A stretch of DNA of 64,000 nt from Leclercia sp. AS011 (GCF_037152535.1 NZ_JBBCMA010000005.1:1-64000), one strand, 5' to 3'. Positions 22,449-36,847 are shown, counted from the stretch's first letter. Made by a program: numbers and translations. Notes: generated from the letters alone by a model not told the origin.

Positions 22449-22982
22449 ATGTCTGAATTTGTTACGGTAGCTCGCCCCTACGCCAAAGCAGCTTTTGACT
22501 TTGCTATCGAACACCAAAATGTCGATCGCTGGCAGAACATGCTGGCGTTTGCCGCTGAGGTAACGAAAAACGAACATATGGCTGAGATGCTTTCAGGTGC
22601 ACTGGCACCAGAAACCCTCGCCAGTTCGTTCATCGCCATTTGCGGTGAGCAGCTGGACACCAACGGTCAGAACCTGATTCGGGTAATGGCAGAAAATGGT
22701 CGTCTGAAAGCGCTCCCGGATGTTCTTGAGCAGTTCGAGCACCTGCGTGCCCTCAGTGAAGCCACCGTTGAAGTTCACGTAACTTCTGCGACTGAGCTGA
22801 GTAACGAACAGCTTGCGAAAATCACCGCCGCGATGGAAAAACGTCTGTCACGCAAAGTGAAGCTGAATTGCAATATCGATAAGTCTGTAATGGCGGGCGT
22901 AATCATCCGTGCGGGTGATATGGTCATTGATGGCAGCGTACGCGGCCGTCTTGAGCGCCTTGCAGACGTCTTGCAGTCTTAA
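22449..22982 (+). CDS. atpH: ATP synthase F1 subunit delta
   Basis: A 177-residue OSCP/delta subunit that ties the b-dimer stalk to the top of the alpha3beta3 head. Family motifs [13 protein letters not shown] at the N-terminus and [23 protein letters not shown] at the C-terminus. Strong AAGGAGG site before the start. Confidence 0.97.
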   Translation: MSEFVTVARPYAKAAFDFAIEHQNVDRWQNMLAFAAEVTKNEHMAEMLSGALAPETLASSFIAICGEQLDTNGQNLIRVMAENGRLKALPDVLEQFEHLRALSEATVEVHVTSATELSNEQLAKITAAMEKRLSRKVKLNCNIDKSVMAGVIIRAGDMVIDGSVRGRLERLADVLQS

Positions 22983-22994
22983 GGGGACTGGAGC

Positions 22995-24536
22995 ATGCAA
23001 CTGAATTCCACCGAAATCAGCGAACTGATCAAGCAGCGCATTGCTCAGTTCAGTGTTGTGAGTGAAGCTCACAACGAAGGTACTATTGTTTCTGTAAGCG
23101 ACGGTGTTATCCGCATCCACGGCCTGGCCGATTGTATGCAGGGTGAAATGATTTCCCTGCCGGGTAACCGTTACGCTATCGCACTGAACCTGGAGCGCGA
23201 CTCCGTAGGTGCAGTTGTGATGGGTCCTTACGCTGACCTCGCCGAAGGCATGAAGGTTAAGTGTACTGGCCGTATTCTTGAAGTTCCAGTTGGCCGCGGC
23301 CTGCTGGGTCGCGTGGTGAACACCCTGGGTGCGCCAATCGACGGTAAAGGTCCGGTTGATAACGATGGCTTCTCGCCAATCGAAGTTATCGCACCGGGCG
23401 TAATCGACCGTCAGTCCGTCGACCAGCCAGTGCAGACCGGTTATAAATCCGTCGACGCCATGATCCCAATCGGCCGTGGCCAGCGTGAGCTGATCATCGG
23501 TGACCGTCAGACCGGTAAAACCGCGATGGCAATCGATGCGATCATCAACCAGCGCGACTCCGGCATCAAATGTGTGTACGTGGCTATCGGCCAGAAAGCG
23601 TCCACCATTTCTAACGTGGTTCGTAAACTGGAAGAGCACGGCGCGCTGGCTAACACCATCGTTGTTGTGGCTACCGCTTCTGAATCTGCTGCACTGCAAT
23701 ACCTGGCTCCGTATGCCGGTTGCGCAATGGGCGAATACTTCCGTGACCGCGGTGAAGATGCGCTGATCGTTTATGATGACCTGTCCAAACAGGCCGTTGC
23801 ATACCGTCAGGTTTCCCTGCTGCTCCGTCGTCCACCAGGACGTGAAGCATTCCCGGGCGACGTATTCTACCTGCACTCCCGTCTGCTGGAGCGTGCATCC
23901 CGCGTTAACGCGGAATACGTTGAGAACTTCACTAAAGGTGAAGTGAAAGGCCAGACCGGTTCTCTGACCGCACTGCCGATCATCGAAACCCAGGCGGGTG
24001 ACGTTTCTGCGTTCGTTCCGACCAACGTAATCTCCATTACCGATGGTCAGATCTTCCTGGAAACCAACCTGTTTAACTCCGGTATTCGTCCGGCAGTTAA
24101 CCCGGGTATCTCCGTATCCCGTGTGGGTGGTGCAGCGCAGACCAAGATCATCAAAAAACTGTCCGGTGGTATCCGTACCGCGCTGGCACAGTATCGTGAA
24201 CTTGCAGCGTTCTCCCAGTTTGCATCTGACCTTGACGATGCAACCCGTAAACAGCTTGACCACGGTCAGAAAGTGACCGAGCTGCTGAAACAGAAACAGT
24301 ATGCCCCTATGTCAGTCGCACAGCAGGGCCTGGTACTGTTCGCAGCAGAACGTGGTTATCTGGGGGATGTAGAACTGGCGAAAATCGGTAGCTTCGAAGC
24401 CGCTCTGTTGGCTTTCGCTGACCGTGACCATGCTCCGCTGATGCAAGAGATCAACCAGTCCGGTGGCTATAACGACGAAATCGAAGGCAAGCTGAAGAGC
24501 CTGCTCGATTCCTTCAAAGCAACCCAGTCCTGGTAA
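22995..24536 (+). CDS. atpA: ATP synthase F1 subunit alpha
   Basis: A 513-residue non-catalytic nucleotide-binding subunit: beta-barrel N-terminal domain, P-loop GDRQTGKT at residues 169-176, and the signature [13 protein letters not shown] near 365. Length equals E. coli AtpA. Codon usage is strongly biased to optimal codons, as expected for high expression. Confidence 0.98.
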   Translation: MQLNSTEISELIKQRIAQFSVVSEAHNEGTIVSVSDGVIRIHGLADCMQGEMISLPGNRYAIALNLERDSVGAVVMGPYADLAEGMKVKCTGRILEVPVGRGLLGRVVNTLGAPIDGKGPVDNDGFSPIEVIAPGVIDRQSVDQPVQTGYKSVDAMIPIGRGQRELIIGDRQTGKTAMAIDAIINQRDSGIKCVYVAIGQKASTISNVVRKLEEHGALANTIVVVATASESAALQYLAPYAGCAMGEYFRDRGEDALIVYDDLSKQAVAYRQVSLLLRRPPGREAFPGDVFYLHSRLLERASRVNAEYVENFTKGEVKGQTGSLTALPIIETQAGDVSAFVPTNVISITDGQIFLETNLFNSGIRPAVNPGISVSRVGGAAQTKIIKKLSGGIRTALAQYRELAAFSQFASDLDDATRKQLDHGQKVTELLKQKQYAPMSVAQQGLVLFAAERGYLGDVELAKIGSFEAALLAFADRDHAPLMQEINQSGGYNDEIEGKLKSLLDSFKATQSW

Positions 24537-24586
24537 AGTCTGGCGGTCTGTCTTAGGGCAGACCGCAAGGCATTGAGGAGAAGCTC

Positions 24587-26859
<2,273 letters not shown>

Positions 26860-26879
26860 CGCCTTAATCGGAGGGTGAT

Positions 26880-27299
26880 ATGGCAATGACTTACCACCTG
26901 GACGTCGTCAGCGCAGAGCAACAAATGTTCTCTGGTCTGGTCGAGAAAATCCAGGTAACGGGTAGCGAAGGTGAACTGGGTATCTTCCCGGGACACGCCC
27001 CGCTGCTCACCGCCATTAAGCCTGGTATGATCCGCATCGTTAAACAGTTCGGTCATGAAGAGTTTATCTATCTGTCTGGTGGCATTATTGAAGTGCAACC
27101 TGGCAGCGTGACCGTGCTGGCTGATACCGCAATTCGTGGCCAGGATCTCGACGAAGCGCGAGCTCTGGAATCGAAGCGTAAAGCAGAAGAGCACATTAAG
27201 AGCTCTCATGGCGACGTGGATTACGCTCAGGCGTCTGCAGAGCTGGCCAAAGCGATCGCGAAACTGCGCGTTATCGAGTTGACCAAAAAAGCGATGTAA
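26880..27299 (+). CDS. atpC: ATP synthase F1 subunit epsilon
   Basis: A 139-residue regulatory subunit: N-terminal beta sandwich (about residues 1-85) and C-terminal two-helix region that can insert in the head and inhibit ATPase activity. It ends the atp operon, and a strong terminator follows at 27319. Confidence 0.97.
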   Translation: MAMTYHLDVVSAEQQMFSGLVEKIQVTGSEGELGIFPGHAPLLTAIKPGMIRIVKQFGHEEFIYLSGGIIEVQPGSVTVLADTAIRGQDLDEARALESKRKAEEHIKSSHGDVDYAQASAELAKAIAKLRVIELTKKAM

Positions 27300-27318
27300 C
27301 ACCGGCTTGAAAGTACGA

Positions 27319-27350
27319 AAGCCAGTCTGGTCTCCAGACTGGCTTTTTTT
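27319..27350 (+). terminator. atp operon terminator
   Basis: AAGCCAGTCTGG (27319-27330) pairs with CCAGACTGGCTT after a TCT loop, followed by a run of T. A classic intrinsic terminator 19 bp after atpC. Confidence 0.92.
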
Positions 27351-27358
27351 ATGGCGCT

Positions 27359-27377
27359 GTTTCAGTAAATCTGAAAC
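27359..27377. repeat. Inverted repeat after the atp terminator
   Basis: GTTTCAG-TAAAT-CTGAAAC, a perfect 7-bp inverted repeat of unknown function, just before the upstream CRP-like site. Confidence 0.4.
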
Positions 27378-27398
27378 TAAAACGAGGTTTTATTATTT

Positions 27399-27414
27399 TT
27401 TGATTTAGATCACA
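27399..27414. promoter_or_regulatory. CRP-like site 1 ahead of the 23-codon ORF
   Basis: TTTGATTTAGATCACA is close to TGTGA-N6-TCACA: one half-site is perfect and the other has two changes. Its centre is 98 bp upstream of the small ORF. Confidence 0.45.
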
Positions 27415-27456
27415 AAAAAGATTGATCGGCGAAATGGTCAGGAGTAGACTTCGTTT

Positions 27457-27472
27457 TGTGATGAATGTCACA
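27457..27472. promoter_or_regulatory. CRP-like site 2, perfect palindromic half-sites
   Basis: TGTGATGAATGTCACA has both half-sites TGTGA and TCACA at the correct 6-bp spacing, flanked by TTT and AAA that extend the symmetry. Centre 40 bp before the ATG at 27505. I could not place a convincing -10 at the class II distance, so its role (activation or repression) is open. Confidence 0.6.
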
Positions 27473-27504
27473 AAACTGAACTCAAACAATATCAGGATGC
27501 CATC

Positions 27505-27576
27505 ATGAAACTTATCAACAAAATCATCGCCCTCTTCAGCAACATGAGCGTTTCTTTCGGTACGTTCAACCACTAA
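27505..27576 (+). CDS. Putative 23-residue small protein, unknown function
   Basis: ATG at 27505 to TAA at 27576. The peptide begins MKLINKIIALFSNM and ends SFGTFNH: a short basic N-terminus, a hydrophobic stretch (IIALF) and a polar tail, so it may form a small amphipathic or membrane-associated helix. AGGATG lies 8 bp ahead, a credible ribosome binding site. Codon choice (ATC, AAC, TTC, GGT) resembles that of highly expressed genes. It stands alone between the atp terminator and a REP element and is preceded by two CRP-like sites. I do not recognise it, and E. coli has no gene here as far as I recall. It could be a regulated small protein, a leader peptide without a downstream gene, or chance. 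Confidence 0.5.
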   Translation: MKLINKIIALFSNMSVSFGTFNH

Positions 27577-27586
27577 GTGCTGATGT

Positions 27587-27633
27587 GCCGGGTGGCGCCA
27601 CGCTTACCGTCGTGTGATAAGCGAAGCGCCGCT
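27587..27633. repeat. REP-like palindrome between the small ORF and pelX
   Basis: GCCGGGTGGCGCCACGCTTA at 27587 faces GATAAGCGAAGCGCCGC (27617-27633). Together they form a REP-type hairpin between convergent transcripts, 4 bp from the end of the pectate lyase gene. Confidence 0.7.
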
Positions 27634-27637
27634 CTGG

Positions 27638-29731
27638 TTATTGGGTCTGTACCTGCGTTTTGTCTAACTCCTTCCCGTCTGCATTCACGCTTTTACCCTT
27701 CACGATAAAGTAGTTCGTATTATCGATGGTCCCCATGACCGCATCATCATACTCACCCGGCTGATTACGGATCGACAGGTTGCCAGTAAAGGTCCCCTGA
27801 GTCGTGACGTCGCCGTACGGGCTCGGGCGGAAAATATAGTTAAAGCGCTGGTTATCCACCGCGATGTTGTTCTCTACCACCAGCTTGCCCGGGTTAAAGT
27901 TATCGGTGAAGCCGTCCAGATGATTGCCGGTGGCTTTGCTGTTGCGGATCTGGTGCGCCACTGGCTGCCCTTCCCCGCCGAGCTTGAAGCCGTTACTGGT
28001 ATTGTTGCTGGCAACAGAGTTCTCGATCACCACCACGCCGTTCGCACCATCCTCGATCTTATTGAACAGGTCGAAACCGTCGTCGATATTGTCGTGGGCA
28101 TAGCAATGCTCCAGTCGGTTGCCTTCCCCTACGCGCATCTTCACCGCAAAGCCATCGGCGTTAATCTTGCCGGGATCCTCATTGGCATAGGATTCGGAAT
28201 CCACCACCCGGTTATAGCTTGCCCATAACGGTCGGCCAATCTTCTCCGGAGAGGAGATCTGGATCCCGGTGTCGTCATTGCGGTACGCGGTGACGCGCTC
28301 GATCAGATTATGGCTGCCCTGCACGCGCAGGCTCTTCTCAGTGACGTCGATACCCTGGATATGCCAGTAGCTGGCGTCCAGCAGCAGGCCGCGGACCACC
28401 ACTTTACCCTCTGCCTGCAGGGCCTTGATCCTGTCGCTGCTGCCGCTGGCCGAGAGCGGGATCTCGCTGCGAGGATAATCGCCGCTTTTCAGCACCAGCT
28501 TACCGCCGGGGGCCAGCAGCGCGATGGCGGTGGCGAGATCCAGCGGCGCATCGGCGGTGCCTTTCGCCTCCGCTTTACCGTCCGGTGCGGCATACAGCAG
28601 CGCCGTATCCCTGTCGGCGACGCGCTCAACGGTCAGTTGCTGGTTCACCGGCTCGCCCTGAGACGGGGTAAAAGTCAGCGTAAAGGTGCTGGTCTGCTCA
28701 AGGCGTGCGGGCAGGGTGTACATCTCTCCCGCTTTTACCGCTTTCTCATTACCGATCACCACTTCGTTTTGCCGGACGCTGAATACCCCGTCTGCATTGG
28801 CGCGGGCCTGCAACAGGTAATCCCCGGAAGCGCTGATGTTCCCGGAAGCCAGCTGCACCACCACCGGCAGCGGCTCTGCCTGCCATGGCGTTGAAGGGAG
28901 GGTATGGGCGGGCGTAGTGGTCAGCGAGGCGTTGGACACCGTGATTCTGGCATTCCGCGAGGCGAAGAAGCCGACGTAATAGCGATCCGGATTTTGCACC
29001 GAAATCAGATCTGCGCGCGGCACGCTCTTGCTCACCCAGCTGTCGCTGTCTACCGGGGCCCATGCGGTAATAAACCCGTCGTCCGTGCGCTGCAGCTTGA
29101 GACGAAACTCCGGGGTCTGACTCAGGTCTACCTCTTCCTTGTAACTCTGTTTTTTAATGGCTGCCCCGGCATTACCCCACGGCTGAGTGATCCCCTCCCG
29201 GGTGATGGCCTGCATTTTTACCCGCTGATGATCTTTTTTATCCTGGGTCATGATGGCATTCATCACCAGGTTCGACGCCGCGGGGAACTCCTCATACCCG
29301 ATTTTCAGCGGCAGCTGACGCGGGTTGCCGAGGACATCCCGCACCAGCAGCCCGGCCCCTTCCTGCGCGGCGGGTTTGGCACCATTCTCCGGTCCAAACT
29401 GATCCACCCGGACGTTGGCCTGCAGGACGAAATTCTCGTTCGCCGGAAGTTCGGTATAGAAAAAGGTTAACCCGTCGTGGGAGTTGGCTATTTTGCCGCC
29501 ACGGCTCTCCAGAGTGATGGCTTTTGACAGGTCGGCACTCTCCTGCGGCGTGAGCTTTTTCCCGTCGATAGTGACATCATTGACGCCAATTTTTTCCGGT
29601 AGCACGTTGGATGAAAAATTCGCATCCGTGGATTGCCCAAACGCAATGGCTTTCCAGACATGAGGCTGTTCGGCAGCCGTGGCGGAAAAAGCGCTACACA
29701 TCATCAGGGCCAGAGGTATTTTAGACTTCAT
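27638..29731 (-). CDS. pelX: Periplasmic family 9 pectate lyase, PelX-like (exopolygalacturonate lyase)
   Basis: A 697-residue secreted protein with a Sec signal peptide (MKSKIPLALMMCSAFSATAA). An N-terminal beta-rich part (about 25-370) precedes a C-terminal parallel beta-helix (about 375-680) typical of polysaccharide lyase family 9. Expected catalytic and Ca2+ elements are visible: YRNDDTG (483-489), NADGFAVK with candidate catalytic Lys531, and NIDDGFDLF (548-556). Length and layout fit Dickeya PelX, a periplasmic exo-lyase that releases unsaturated digalacturonate. CAGGAG precedes the ATG and a KdgR-type operator lies 40-60 bp upstream. No other pectin gene is nearby. It lies between atpC and glmU, which adjoin in E. 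coli. A different PL9 specificity is possible. Confidence 0.85.
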   Translation of the reverse strand: MKSKIPLALMMCSAFSATAAEQPHVWKAIAFGQSTDANFSSNVLPEKIGVNDVTIDGKKLTPQESADLSKAITLESRGGKIANSHDGLTFFYTELPANENFVLQANVRVDQFGPENGAKPAAQEGAGLLVRDVLGNPRQLPLKIGYEEFPAASNLVMNAIMTQDKKDHQRVKMQAITREGITQPWGNAGAAIKKQSYKEEVDLSQTPEFRLKLQRTDDGFITAWAPVDSDSWVSKSVPRADLISVQNPDRYYVGFFASRNARITVSNASLTTTPAHTLPSTPWQAEPLPVVVQLASGNISASGDYLLQARANADGVFSVRQNEVVIGNEKAVKAGEMYTLPARLEQTSTFTLTFTPSQGEPVNQQLTVERVADRDTALLYAAPDGKAEAKGTADAPLDLATAIALLAPGGKLVLKSGDYPRSEIPLSASGSSDRIKALQAEGKVVVRGLLLDASYWHIQGIDVTEKSLRVQGSHNLIERVTAYRNDDTGIQISSPEKIGRPLWASYNRVVDSESYANEDPGKINADGFAVKMRVGEGNRLEHCYAHDNIDDGFDLFNKIEDGANGVVVIENSVASNNTSNGFKLGGEGQPVAHQIRNSKATGNHLDGFTDNFNPGKLVVENNIAVDNQRFNYIFRPSPYGDVTTQGTFTGNLSIRNQPGEYDDAVMGTIDNTNYFIVKGKSVNADGKELDKTQVQTQ

Positions 29732-29771
29732 CTTATTCTCCTGAGTAATAATTGAGCGCTATTATTATCAG

Positions 29772-29790
29772 AATAAAACAGTGTTTCTTT
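29772..29790. promoter_or_regulatory. KdgR-type operator 1
   Basis: AATAAAACAGTGTTTCTTT differs from the KdgR consensus AATGAAACANTGTTTCATT at two positions. It is centred 50 bp before the pelX start and overlaps the likely promoter, which suggests repression relieved by 2-keto-3-deoxygluconate. Confidence 0.7.
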
Positions 29791-29813
29791 TTTGTGGGTC
29801 ACATATTTCGATA

Positions 29814-29832
29814 ATTAAAACAGTGTTTTGGT
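29814..29832. promoter_or_regulatory. KdgR-type operator 2 (weaker)
   Basis: ATTAAAACAGTGTTTTGGT keeps the core AAACAGTGTTT but has about five mismatches outside it. Its centre is 42 bp from the first, close to four helical turns. Confidence 0.45.
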
Positions 29833-30074
29833 TAGGGTGGTCTTTATTCATGAAGCGAAACAACAGTTAACATGTTGTGCGGGCTGGAGACTTCCTCAAA
29901 GGGCGCTATATTCCATAGGCAAAGTCCTTTACTCTGCTGTAAAAAGTACCTTTAAACGGCCCGAAACCGGCGAGATTGTGCGTTTTACCGCCTCTCCATT
30001 TTATGGCGCAAAATATGTAGAATTTTCAACGCCAAAGGGTTTTACTTTTCACTCAAATTACAGTCAGGACGTGT
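29833..30074 (+). promoter_or_regulatory. glmU upstream region
   Basis: About 240 bp ahead of glmU with no ORF I trust. In E. coli glmUS is activated by NagC from this region; TTTACTCTGCTGTAAAAA (29929-29946) is palindrome-like and might be such a site, but I cannot confirm it. Confidence 0.3.
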
Positions 30075-31442
30075 ATGTTGAACAACGCAATGAGCGTGGT
30101 CATTCTTGCCGCAGGCAAAGGCACCCGCATGTATTCCGATCTTCCTAAAGTGCTGCATACCCTGGCAGGGAAAGCGATGGTGCAGCATGTCATTGATGCC
30201 GCTAATGAAATGGGCGCGAACCAGGTTCACCTGGTCTACGGTCACGGTGGCGATCTGCTGAAGCAGACGCTGCGTGATGACAAGCTCAACTGGGTATTGC
30301 AGGCAGAACAGCTGGGTACCGGTCACGCCATGCAGCAGGCCGCCCCGTTCTTCTCCGACGACGAAGACATTCTGATGCTCTACGGCGACGTACCGCTGAT
30401 CTCCGTGGAGACGCTGGTTCGCCTGCGTGCCGCGAAGCCGCAGGGCGGCATTGGCCTGCTGACCGTTAAGCTGGACGATCCCACCGGTTATGGCCGAATC
30501 ACCCGTGAAAACGGCAAGGTGACGGGCATTGTCGAGCACAAAGACGCCACCGATGCGCAGCGTGAAATCCAGGAAATTAACACCGGTATTCTGATCGCCA
30601 ATGGCGCAGACATGAAGCGCTGGCTGTCGCAGTTGGATAACAACAATGCGCAGGGCGAATTCTATATCACCGATATCATCGCGATGGCGTATCAGGAAGG
30701 ACGTGAGATTGCTGCCGTTCATCCGGCGCGCATCAGCGAAACGGACGGCGTGAATAACCGCCTGCAGCTCTCCCGTCTCGAGCGTATTTATCAGTCCGAG
30801 CAGGCCGAAAAACTGCTGCTGGCGGGCGTAATGTTGCGCGATCCGTCGCGTTTCGATCTGCGTGGGGTGCTTATTCACGGGCGCGACGTCGAGATTGATA
30901 CTAACGTTATTCTGGAAGGCAACGTAACGCTGGGTAACCGCGTCAAAATTGGCACCGGTTGCGTGATCAAAAACAGCGTGATTGGCGACGACTGCGAAAT
31001 CAGCCCGTACAGCGTGGTGGAAGATGCCCATCTGGAAGCCGCCTGCACTATCGGGCCGTTCGCCCGTCTGCGTCCGGGCGCTGAACTGCTGGAAGGTGCT
31101 CACGTTGGCAACTTCGTCGAAATGAAAAAAGCGCGTCTGGGTAAAGGCTCTAAAGCAGGGCATCTTAGCTATCTGGGCGATGCGGAGATTGGCGATAACG
31201 TGAATATCGGGGCCGGAACCATTACCTGCAACTACGACGGCGCGAACAAGTTTAAAACCATTATTGGCGACGACGTGTTTGTCGGTTCCGATTCGCAGCT
31301 GGTGGCTCCTGTCACTATCGGCAAAGGCGTGACCATTGCCGCGGGCACGACCGTGACGCGCGATGTGGCGGAAAACGAGCTGGTGATCAGCCGCGTGCCA
31401 CAGGTTCACAAGCAGGGCTGGAAACGCCCGGTGAAGAAGTAA
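30075..31442 (+). CDS. glmU: GlmU, bifunctional GlcN-1-P acetyltransferase / GlcNAc-1-P uridylyltransferase
   Basis: A 455-residue bifunctional enzyme that makes UDP-GlcNAc for peptidoglycan and LPS. The N-terminal pyrophosphorylase domain has the nucleotide loop [18 protein letters not shown] (residues 11-28); the C-terminal half (from about 250) is a left-handed beta helix of hexapeptide repeats with acetyltransferase residues ([19 protein letters not shown]). ATG at 30075 gives MLNNAMSVV as in E. coli. Confidence 0.98.
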   Translation: MLNNAMSVVILAAGKGTRMYSDLPKVLHTLAGKAMVQHVIDAANEMGANQVHLVYGHGGDLLKQTLRDDKLNWVLQAEQLGTGHAMQQAAPFFSDDEDILMLYGDVPLISVETLVRLRAAKPQGGIGLLTVKLDDPTGYGRITRENGKVTGIVEHKDATDAQREIQEINTGILIANGADMKRWLSQLDNNNAQGEFYITDIIAMAYQEGREIAAVHPARISETDGVNNRLQLSRLERIYQSEQAEKLLLAGVMLRDPSRFDLRGVLIHGRDVEIDTNVILEGNVTLGNRVKIGTGCVIKNSVIGDDCEISPYSVVEDAHLEAACTIGPFARLRPGAELLEGAHVGNFVEMKKARLGKGSKAGHLSYLGDAEIGDNVNIGAGTITCNYDGANKFKTIIGDDVFVGSDSQLVAPVTIGKGVTIAAGTTVTRDVAENELVISRVPQVHKQGWKRPVKK

Positions 31443-31539
31443 AAGTATTTTCGGGATGAGGGGATAACATAATCCCCCTCCCATAAGCAGTACCCATAAA
31501 AATAACCCCACTCTCTACAAGGCTCGGGGCGCCCGAAAA

Positions 31540-31667
31540 GGGCATACCCAACGGATTTCGCGTTGTGGCAAGGCGGCAAGCGTATGAGTCCATGGGAGCT
31601 TACTTAAGTAAGTGACCGTGGCGAAGACGTGAAGCCAACGCAGTCACGGCGTGAAAGACGAAGGGTA
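31540..31667. repeat. Dispersed palindromic intergenic element between glmU and glmS
   Basis: About 128 bp centred on the perfect palindrome CTTACTTAAGTAAG (31599-31612), with longer imperfect complementarity (CCATGG on the left, CCGTGG on the right). Parts such as GGCAAGGCGGCAAG and GAAGCCAACGCAG match, from memory, a repeat scattered through intergenic regions of many enterobacterial genomes. It makes the glmU-glmS spacer about 278 bp. Confidence 0.6.
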
Positions 31668-31720
31668 AATACAGGTCAGCGACAACGCAGGCGTAAAGCC
31701 TCTATTCGGAATCTAAAACT

Positions 31721-33550
31721 ATGTGTGGAATTGTTGGCGCAGTCGCGCAGCGTGATATTGCTGAAATCCTTCTCGAAGGGTTACGTCGTCTGGAATACCG
31801 TGGTTACGACTCTGCCGGTCTGGCAGTGGTCGATGCAGAAGGGCACATGACCCGTCTGCGCCGCCTCGGTAAGGTAAACATGCTGTCACAGGCCGCGGAA
31901 GAAACCCCGCTGCACGGCGGCACAGGCATTGCCCATACCCGTTGGGCGACCCACGGTGAACCTTCTGAAGGCAACGCGCACCCGCATGTCTCTGAACACA
32001 TTGTGGTGGTGCATAACGGCATCATCGAAAACCACGAGCCGTTGCGCGAACAACTCACCGAGCGCGGCTATACCTTCGTGTCCGAAACCGACACCGAAGT
32101 CATCGCTCATCTGGTTCACTGGGAGCTGGAGCAGGGCGGTACGCTGCGTGAAGCCGTACTGCGTGCGATCCCACAGCTGCGCGGCGCCTACGGCACCGTG
32201 ATCATGGACAGCCGTGACCCGTCCACCCTGCTGGCCGCCCGCTCGGGTAGCCCGATGGTGATTGGTCTGGGGATGGGCGAAAACTTTATCGCTTCCGATC
32301 AGCTGGCGCTGCTGCCGGTAACCCGTCGCTTTATCTTCATGGAAGAGGGTGATATTGCGGAAGTAACCCGTCGTGACGTGAAGATTTTTGATAAAACTGG
32401 CGAGCCGGTGAAGCGTCAGGACATCGAATCCAGCCTGCAGTACGACGCCGGTGACAAAGGCGCTTACCGTCACTACATGCAGAAAGAGATCTACGAACAG
32501 CCAAACGCCATCAAAAACACCCTGACCGGGCGCATCAGCCACGGTCAGGTGGATCTGAGCGAACTGGGTGCTAACGCCAACGAGATGCTGGCTAACGTCG
32601 AGCATATTCAGATCGTCGCCTGCGGCACCTCCTACAACTCCGGTATGGTCTCCCGCTACTGGTTTGAAGCGCTGGCCGGCGTGCCGTGCGACGTGGAAAT
32701 CGCCTCTGAATTCCGCTATCGCAAATCGGCCGTGCGCCGTAACAGCCTGATGATCACCCTGTCCCAGTCCGGTGAAACCGCCGATACCCTGGCGGCGCTG
32801 CGTCTCTCTAAAGAGCTGGGTTACCTCGGTTCGCTGGCGATCTGTAACGTGCCGGGCTCCTCGCTGGTGCGTGAATCCGATCTGGCGCTGATGACTAAAG
32901 CTGGCACCGAAATCGGCGTGGCCTCCACCAAAGCGTTCACCACCCAGCTGACGGTTCTGCTGATGCTGGTGGCGAAACTGGCCCGCCTGAAAGGCCAGGA
33001 TGCCTCTGTTGAGCATGACATCGTGCATGGCCTGCAGGCGCTGCCGAGCCGTATTGAGCAGATGCTCTCTCAGGACAAACGCATTGAAGCCCTGGCGGAA
33101 TCCTTCTCCGACAAGCATCACGCCCTGTTCCTCGGTCGTGGCGATCAGTACCCGATCGCGCTGGAAGGTGCCCTGAAGCTGAAAGAGATCTCCTACATCC
33201 ACGCGGAAGCCTACGCCGCAGGCGAGCTGAAACACGGCCCGCTGGCGCTGATCGACGCGGATATGCCGGTGATCGTGGTGGCACCTAACAACGAACTGCT
33301 GGAAAAACTGAAATCCAACATCGAAGAAGTTCGCGCCCGTGGCGGCGTTCTGTTTGTCTTCGCCGATAAAGATGCCGGTTTCGTCAGCAGCGACAACATG
33401 CACATCATCGAGATGCCGCATGTGGAAGAGGTGATCGCGCCAATCTTCTATACCGTACCGCTGCAGCTGCTGTCGTATCACGTCGCGCTGATCAAAGGTA
33501 CCGACGTTGACCAGCCGCGTAACCTGGCGAAGTCCGTTACCGTAGAGTAA
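31721..33550 (+). CDS. glmS: GlmS, glucosamine-6-phosphate synthase
   Basis: A 609-residue class II amidotransferase: glutaminase domain with N-terminal catalytic Cys ([10 protein letters not shown], Met removed) and residues [17 protein letters not shown], then two SIS isomerase domains (from about 285) with [17 protein letters not shown] and the C-terminal LAKSVTVE. It converts fructose 6-phosphate and glutamine to glucosamine 6-phosphate. In E. coli the mRNA is processed after glmU and activated by the small RNA GlmZ. The 3' codons are the TnsD recognition sequence for Tn7. Confidence 0.98.
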   Translation: MCGIVGAVAQRDIAEILLEGLRRLEYRGYDSAGLAVVDAEGHMTRLRRLGKVNMLSQAAEETPLHGGTGIAHTRWATHGEPSEGNAHPHVSEHIVVVHNGIIENHEPLREQLTERGYTFVSETDTEVIAHLVHWELEQGGTLREAVLRAIPQLRGAYGTVIMDSRDPSTLLAARSGSPMVIGLGMGENFIASDQLALLPVTRRFIFMEEGDIAEVTRRDVKIFDKTGEPVKRQDIESSLQYDAGDKGAYRHYMQKEIYEQPNAIKNTLTGRISHGQVDLSELGANANEMLANVEHIQIVACGTSYNSGMVSRYWFEALAGVPCDVEIASEFRYRKSAVRRNSLMITLSQSGETADTLAALRLSKELGYLGSLAICNVPGSSLVRESDLALMTKAGTEIGVASTKAFTTQLTVLLMLVAKLARLKGQDASVEHDIVHGLQALPSRIEQMLSQDKRIEALAESFSDKHHALFLGRGDQYPIALEGALKLKEISYIHAEAYAAGELKHGPLALIDADMPVIVVAPNNELLEKLKSNIEEVRARGGVLFVFADKDAGFVSSDNMHIIEMPHVEEVIAPIFYTVPLQLLSYHVALIKGTDVDQPRNLAKSVTVE

Positions 33551-33580
33551 TCCCCTCAGGCTCCACCTTCGGGTGGAGCT
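33519..33580. other. attTn7 site, unoccupied
   Basis: The last 30 or so nt of glmS, encoding NLAKSVTVE, correspond to the TnsD-binding part of attTn7. The insertion point is expected about 25 bp past the stop codon, inside the glmS terminator. That terminator is intact and the pstS leader follows, so no Tn7-like element is present. Confidence 0.75.
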
Positions 33581-33587
33581 TTTTTAT
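33559..33587 (+). terminator. glmUS terminator
   Basis: GGCTCCACC-TTCG-GGTGGAGC followed by TTTTTTAT: GC stem with a UUCG tetraloop and a T run. Confidence 0.92.
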
Positions 33588-34881
<1,294 letters not shown>

Positions 34882-34901
34882 CAGGATATTTTTGACGAAG
34901 A

Positions 34902-34927
34902 TGGCGGGGGCGTGAGCTTTCCCGCCA
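34902..34927 (+). other. pstS-pstC intercistronic hairpin
   Basis: TGGCGGG (34902-34908) pairs with CCCGCCA (34921-34927). There is no T run, so it is more likely an mRNA-stabilising or partly attenuating stem that keeps pstS mRNA in excess over the rest of the operon. Confidence 0.55.
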
Positions 34928-34959
34928 ACTTTCGTAAGACGTCTCAAACAGAAGAGTAA

Positions 34960-36812
<1,853 letters not shown>

Positions 36813-36847
36813 TTATTGACGGCGTGGCTCACTGCGGCGCCGGATGA

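Noticed and set aside
22848..24263. 471-codon open frame antisense to atpA
   Set aside because: Mirror of the strongly biased codon use of atpA; no ribosome binding site and no family resemblance. Similar long mirror frames occur against glmU (30042-31511), glmS (31886-33481), dnaA (55436-56449) and bglH (39113-39586).
27359..27377. GTTTCAG/CTGAAAC repeat considered as a third KdgR box
   Set aside because: The half-sites face the wrong way for AAACA-N-TGTTT and the spacing differs; kept only as an inverted repeat.
29929..29946. NagC operator ahead of glmU
   Set aside because: TTTACTCTGCTGTAAAAA is palindrome-like, but I could not match it reliably to the NagC consensus by eye, so it is not listed as a site.
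29828..30148. 106-codon ORF overlapping the glmU start
   Set aside because: It runs through the glmU promoter and start in another frame and shows no conserved features.
31443..31720. Possible small gene between glmU and glmS
   Set aside because: The open frame at 31387-31593 (minus) and 31629-31850 (plus) fall in the palindromic repeat and the glmS start; no ribosome binding site or protein-like composition.
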